DNA of 32,020 nucleotides from Hallella mizrahii (lineage in GTDB: Bacteria; Bacteroidota; Bacteroidia; Bacteroidales; Bacteroidaceae), in NCBI RefSeq assembly GCF_009695775.1, contig NZ_VUNG01000043.1, positions 1-32,020 of the forward strand, written 5' to 3'. Below the pieces are notes generated by a model. That model worked only from the letters and a program-made list of their open reading frames with translations, had not been told where the DNA came from and did no database searches. The position numbers and the translations under genes are program-made. Positions 28,664 through 32,020 of the stretch are shown here, one piece after another. Numbering within the stretch: the first letter of the stretch is position 1; every line of letters starts with the position of its first letter.

Positions 28664-29764
28664 ATGAAATTCGCATTCCTGATATTCCTTCTCCTGCCTA
28701 TCGCCGGTCAGACTTATGTGGCGTGGCGCACGTGGCAGCTGCTGCCTGACATCATGCCCTTACGCATGGCCGTCGTAGGACTGATGGCATTGGCTTTTGT
28801 GACCTTCTTTGTCGCCATGTCTGGGGTTATCGACCGTTGGCCGATGCCCTTAGCGACCCTCACCTACGAGGTGGGGACATCGTGGCTGATGATCCTGCTC
28901 TATCTCTTTCTTGTCTTCGTCTGTCTCGACGTGCTGCGTCTCTGCCATGTAGTTCCTTCTGCAGCTCTGCATAGTAACGGATGGCTGTCAGGAGGTATAG
29001 CCGTGGCACTGACCGTTTTGTTCGCCCTCGCTTACTTCCATTACAACGACAAGAAGCGGGTGGAAATGATGGTGACGACGAAGAAGAATATGAAGAAAGA
29101 CGTGAAGCTCGTCCTTGTCAGCGACCTCCATTTGGGTTATCACAACACGCGTGCCGACCTTCACCGATGGCTCACGCTGCTGAAGGCAGAGCATCCCGAT
29201 GCAATCCTCATTGGCGGTGATCTCATCGACGGCAGTTACCGTCCGGTAGCACAAGAACACATGGCTGAGGAGTTCCGCAACTTGGACATTCCTGTCATCG
29301 CCTGCTTAGGCAATCATGATTACTATACGGGACTCAATGCTGACTTGCAGTTCTGCCGCGACGCCGGCATCATGGTGCTGCGTGACAAGGCTATATTCTT
29401 GGATGGGATTGGCAACATCACTGTCATCGGCCGCGACGACCGCACCAACCGCCAGCGCAAGTCGCTCTCTGAAGTTATGCGTGGGGTCGACAAGTCTCGT
29501 TTTCTTATAGAACTCGACCATCAGCCCTATCATTTGGAAGAGGCAGAAAACAATGGTGTGGATTTCGAGTTTGCCGGACACACCCATCATGGACAGGTGT
29601 GGCCCATCAGTTGGATAACGGATGCCATCTACGAGGATGCCTTCGGTCCGCTGCGAAAAGGACAAACCAACTATTACGTGAGCTCCGGACTGGGTATCTG
29701 GGGTGCCAAGTTCCGCATCGGCACACAGTCGGAATACCTTGTGCTGACCATCAGACAACAGTAA
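28664..29764 (+). CDS. Membrane-anchored metallophosphoesterase
   Basis: A 366-residue protein. Residues 1-130 carry four or so hydrophobic helices; residues 145-360 form a calcineurin-like phosphoesterase with all metal motifs: S-D-L-H-L-G near 154, G-G-D-L-I-D-G near 184, G-N-H-D-Y-Y near 216 and G-H-T-H-H-G-Q near 305. This is the YaeI/YkuE-like layout; some relatives act on UDP-diacylglucosamine or other lipid-linked phosphates. The substrate here is unknown. It is the second gene after FKBP. Its 3' flank is a 203-bp repeat starting 33 bp after the stop. Confidence 0.92.
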   Translation: MKFAFLIFLLLPIAGQTYVAWRTWQLLPDIMPLRMAVVGLMALAFVTFFVAMSGVIDRWPMPLATLTYEVGTSWLMILLYLFLVFVCLDVLRLCHVVPSAALHSNGWLSGGIAVALTVLFALAYFHYNDKKRVEMMVTTKKNMKKDVKLVLVSDLHLGYHNTRADLHRWLTLLKAEHPDAILIGGDLIDGSYRPVAQEHMAEEFRNLDIPVIACLGNHDYYTGLNADLQFCRDAGIMVLRDKAIFLDGIGNITVIGRDDRTNRQRKSLSEVMRGVDKSRFLIELDHQPYHLEEAENNGVDFEFAGHTHHGQVWPISWITDAIYEDAFGPLRKGQTNYYVSSGLGIWGAKFRIGTQSEYLVLTIRQQ

Positions 29765-29796
29765 CCGTCAAGCGGCTGCTACGTTGTAAATACGCA

Positions 29797-29999
29797 AACT
29801 GACTTTGCTTTTACTCACTACAGGTACTCACTCTGACATTTTTGGAAAGAAAAAGCGATAATACGCATCCACAAGGGTTCCGTGTCATGGAGTGGGGAGA
29901 CCATCCAATTACGCTTGGAGGTTACAGGGCAACTTCGTCAGAACTATCTCGTCAGCAGGGGCATCCATCCGTCATCCCACACTGCCATAAACGAAAATT
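29797..29999. repeat. 203-bp direct repeat, copy 1
   Basis: Matches 31413-31615 without gaps and with scattered substitutions. It brackets a 1.4-kb segment with a broken antitoxin-type module and an HTH gene. The changes do not look biased to synonymous sites in any frame, so it is probably non-coding or a dead element end. Confidence 0.85.
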
Positions 30000-30111
30000 G
30001 TGCCTCAGTTTGGAACTGAGCTTCTTTGACGTCTTTGTCGTAATTTTCCTCGAACATGGCAAACTGTTCGAGTTCCATTCTACGGAATCTATACTTTATT
30101 TGATTTTCCAT
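29944..30111 (-). pseudogene. Truncated SecB-like protein gene
   Basis: The minus-strand frame from ATG 30111 reads Y-R-F-R-R-M-E-L-E-Q-F-A-M-F-E-E-N-Y and then Q-F-Q-T-E-A-Q-F-S-F, the start of SecB-like chaperone homologues that follow XRE antitoxins in Bacteroidota. About residue 41 it runs into the 203-bp repeat and stops after 55 residues, against roughly 140 in intact relatives. The repeat therefore replaced the gene's 3' part. Confidence 0.65.
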
Positions 30112-30125
30112 TTTGTTCTATCCAA

Positions 30126-30434
30126 TTATGCTGCATCACTGGCTACAGCAAATGCATCTTGGTTAATCTTACTTTCCCGATATTTTACGCTTTTCACAGC
30201 ACTATCCGGGAATCTGACAATAGGATCCAAAATTACAGACTTGACGATAGCATAAGGCTTAGTCACAGAAATGATATTTTTTCCCATAGTCTTTTGAATC
30301 TTGCTAATCGTCTCGAGGGTAAGGTTCTCACCGCCTTTGAGCAATTTCCCCGCGTATACAGGCGAGACTCCCATCTTTTCGGCAAAGAGTCTCTGTGAAA
30401 TCATTCTCCATATCATCACTGTCCATGATACCAT
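30126..30434 (-). CDS. XRE-type HTH antitoxin-like protein, possibly N-truncated
   Basis: 102 residues as read. Residues 14-50 form a helix-turn-helix: L-F-A-E-K-M-G-V-S-P-V-Y-A-G-K-L-L-K-G, then E-N-L-T-L-E-T-I-S-K-I-Q-K-T-M-G, standard for XRE antitoxins. The residues before it do not look like a normal N-terminus, and an alternative frame opens at an overlapping ATG, so a frameshift is possible. No toxin gene lies upstream. A palindromic operator covers the start. The truncated SecB-like gene follows 14 bp later. Confidence 0.6.
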   Translation of the reverse strand: MVSWTVMIWRMISQRLFAEKMGVSPVYAGKLLKGGENLTLETISKIQKTMGKNIISVTKPYAIVKSVILDPIVRFPDSAVKSVKYRESKINQDAFAVASDAA

Positions 30435-30444
30435 TCTAATGGTA
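30429..30444 (-). promoter_or_regulatory. Palindromic operator at the XRE gene start
   Basis: TACCATT-CT-AATGGTA is a perfect 7+7 palindrome. The half site AATGGTAC recurs at about 30611. It probably serves autoregulation by the antitoxin. It overlaps the first codons, which argues for a start further in or for decay. Confidence 0.5.
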
Positions 30445-30842
30445 CTGTTTCATCAAGTTTGAACATCAACGCTTGAAAATATACATTGTTCATCAATAGC
30501 CATTTTTAGTAAGGAATGCAAAAGAGAGAACGTCATTGGGCAAATAATTCATCGCAAATCGACTGTATATTCTTTCGTTTTTCACATTTTTTATAATTTT
30601 ATTTAGCAACAATGGTACTAAAAGGCTGTTGGTGGTATTTAAAAATTTTATTGTCTCAAAAATAAACTTTTACTTTGCACCCGAATTTGAGCTACGTTAA
30701 TGTTATGATCTCGCTACGTTTCAGTGAAGACCACCGTGGTTTGTCTGACTTTGGTTCTTAATGAACTCGAAGGTAATCTTACAACTTAAGGCGATTGACT
30801 AACGACGTATAATTTTAATAAATAAACTAATTAAAAACAGAA
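30445..30842. other. AT-rich intergenic region, about 400 bp
   Basis: No gene was found. It contains a second AATGGTAC half site near 30611 and a weak -7-like TTACTTTG near 30670 on the plus strand, which would give the HTH gene a leader of about 160 nt. Otherwise nothing was recognised. Confidence 0.4.
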
Positions 30843-31373
30843 ATGAACGAAGAAAGACATGAAGAGATCATGAATGCGATCTCTAACCTGTCAGCTCAGT
30901 TCTCCGAATTGCTGAGAGAGTTTAAGAAGAGAGGAGAGCTGCTGCATGAGGCTGATGATGTAACCTTGTCGACTAATGACTTGATTGATGTGTTGGGCGT
31001 ATCCAAGGCAACGCTGAACCGTCTGCGTCAGAGAAGGACGATTCCCTTCCGATACATTTCGGCCAATCAAGTGGTTTATCCTTACAGAGAGCTTGTCAGA
31101 GAAATCATGATGGGTCGCATCACTTTCAAGGGACTCTCAAAAATGGACGCTCTACAGCGATTGCAGGCCTTCCGGGAGACGATTTCTTTGCATTGCATCA
31201 CTCCCAATACCCCTGGTAACCAAGTCGTAGACCAGGACCTCGGACTGCACATTTCAATGGCTGACCCAAACCTCAAGAGTGAAGTGAAAGCGGTGCCCTT
31301 CAGAAAGCCACAACCATCCGGCACAGAAACGGCAAAGATTTCTACTGCGAGCAAGAATGGGAAGCGCACATAG
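30843..31373 (+). CDS. Helix-turn-helix (MerR/excisionase-like) DNA-binding protein
   Basis: A 176-residue protein. Residues 1-40 form a charged, probably coiled-coil helix (I-M-N-A-I-S-N-L-S-A-Q-F-S-E-L-L). Residues 42-80 form the HTH: L-S-T-N-D-L-I-D-V-L-G-V-S-K-A-T-L-N-R-L-R-Q-R-R-T-I-P-F with Y-I-S-A-N-Q-V-V-Y-P, typical of MerR/excisionase-like domains. The tail is Lys- and Thr-rich. Such proteins regulate or aid mobile elements. It lies inside the segment bracketed by the 203-bp repeat. Confidence 0.75.
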   Translation: MNEERHEEIMNAISNLSAQFSELLREFKKRGELLHEADDVTLSTNDLIDVLGVSKATLNRLRQRRTIPFRYISANQVVYPYRELVREIMMGRITFKGLSKMDALQRLQAFRETISLHCITPNTPGNQVVDQDLGLHISMADPNLKSEVKAVPFRKPQPSGTETAKISTASKNGKRT

Positions 31374-31412
31374 AATCTGACTGGTTGATGACATGGAAAC
31401 AAAACAACCAAG

Positions 31413-31615
31413 AACTGACTTTGCTTTTACTCACTACTGGTACTCACTCTGACATTTTTGGAAAGAAAAAGCGACAATACGCATCCACAAGGGTTCCGTG
31501 TCATGGAGTGGGGAGACCATTCTATTAAGCCCGGAAGTTACAGAGCAACTTCGTCAGAACTATCTCGTCAGCAGGGGTATCCATCCGTCATCCCACACTG
31601 CCATAAACAAAAATT
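31413..31615. repeat. 203-bp direct repeat, copy 2
   Basis: Second copy of 29797-29999, offset 1616 bp, same orientation. The homology ends abruptly at 31615, 17 bp before the 127-bp tandem repeat. Confidence 0.85.
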
Positions 31616-31632
31616 CCCTGCCGCAGAGCATA

Positions 31633-31893
31633 GTGCATTCATGCACTACATAATAGTATCTAAATAGGAAATCTGCGAGATCCGCGAGATCTGCGTGAGA
31701 ATATATCCCTGCTGAGCTTTTCTTTCCCACGCTGATTACGCTGATTCCGCAGATCTCAAGTGCATTCATGCACTACATAATAGCATCTGAACAGAAAATC
31801 TGCGAAATCTGCGATATCTGCGTGAGAATATATCCCAGCTAAGCTTTTCTTTTCCACGCAGATTACGCAGATTCCGCAGATCTCAAGTGCATT
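31633..31893. repeat. Two 127-bp tandem units with internal ATCTGCG hairpins
   Basis: The GTGCATTCATGCAC palindrome starts units at 31633 and 31760, with a partial third start at 31887. Each unit holds ATCTGCG repeated about every 9 bp, and later the inverted form CGCAGAT, so each unit can fold into a long hairpin around the bases near 31700 or 31835. The ORFs across it (A-D-L-A-D-L-A-D-F or I-C-G-I-C-V-I-C) are low-complexity artefacts. Nothing was recognised from 31894 to the window end. Confidence 0.85.
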
Positions 31894-32020
31894 GTAAGCG
31901 TATCGGTATTCACGTATTGCCACAAAAAAACTGATCAAGAGAGGAGGCTTGCCCAGTTTTGTTAGTCTTTTGTGGAAGGTTGCCAACGGTCTGGCAATAG
32001 GTTTCTATAATTCTCCAATG

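Noticed and set aside
31633..31893. Possible CRISPR array
   Set aside because: Only two long units that are similar over their whole 127 bp, with no variable spacers and no cas genes.
31560..31986. ORFs with A-D-L-A-D-L or I-C-G-I-C-V patterns
   Set aside because: They are translations of the ATCTGCG tandem repeat, not proteins.

Overview
The window looks like chromosomal DNA from a Bacteroidota gut or oral organism, most likely Prevotella/Segatella-like. I infer this from the promoters, which repeatedly carry the Bacteroidetes -7 box TAnnTTTG, and from the family content: C_GCAxxG_C_C protein, DUF4186, DUF4143 ATPase, WYL regulator, the ScdA/flavodoxin/DUF438 set and a YolD-like/polymerase Y pair. 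Most start codons lack a strong Shine-Dalgarno sequence. No rRNA gene, CRISPR array, intact transposase or integrase was seen.

Layout. 1-1250: a small membrane ORF and an Hsp20 gene with an inverted-repeat operator and two terminators. 1287-7975 (minus strand): a tightly packed run of small accessory genes (two GNATs, MmcQ/YjbR-DUF2200 fusion, C_GCAxxG_C_C, DUF4186, flavin reductase, YjbQ, secreted alpha/beta hydrolase, YolD-like, DUF4143 ATPase), headed by a chimera of a SIMPL-type N-terminus and a polymerase Y C-terminus. 8081-10747 (plus): WYL regulator, Sel1-repeat protein, unknown protein and a lipoprotein; the first and last promoters share a long box. 10765-18380: an island between two nearly identical tRNA-Arg(CCG) copies. 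It holds a three-gene minus-strand operon (PUA/EVE-like reader, DUF262 protein, DUF262 protein with an HNH-like end) that looks like a modification-dependent restriction system. It also holds a sigma-factor/macro-like fusion transcribed divergently from a VWA protein across a symmetric operator-like dyad. 18417-21014 (minus): a sigma region 4-like protein, an acetyltransferase and type II NADH dehydrogenase. 21256-24120 (plus): a nitrosative/oxidative stress set (ScdA/RIC, flavodoxin, DUF438-hemerythrin-PAS). 24121-27760: a graveyard of gene fragments, a secreted PNPOx-like protein, a LysE exporter and the intact YolD-like/polymerase Y operon. 28043-29764 (plus): FKBP isomerase and a membrane metallophosphoesterase. 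29797-32020: a 203-bp direct repeat bracketing a broken XRE/SecB-like module and an HTH protein, then a 127-bp tandem repeat.

The strongest overall signal is shuffling. At least six pieces of the 0.4-7.8 kb segment reappear, diverged but in the same order and orientation, at 24.45-26.45 kb. This suggests an old segmental duplication in which each copy lost different genes. Further fragments of the same families lie at 16.1-16.3 kb and 18.8 kb, often starting right at a neighbour's stop codon. The best candidates for undescribed biology are the DUF262/DUF262/EVE-like operon and the sigma-macro fusion with its VWA neighbour. All family calls come from reading motifs by eye, without database searches.
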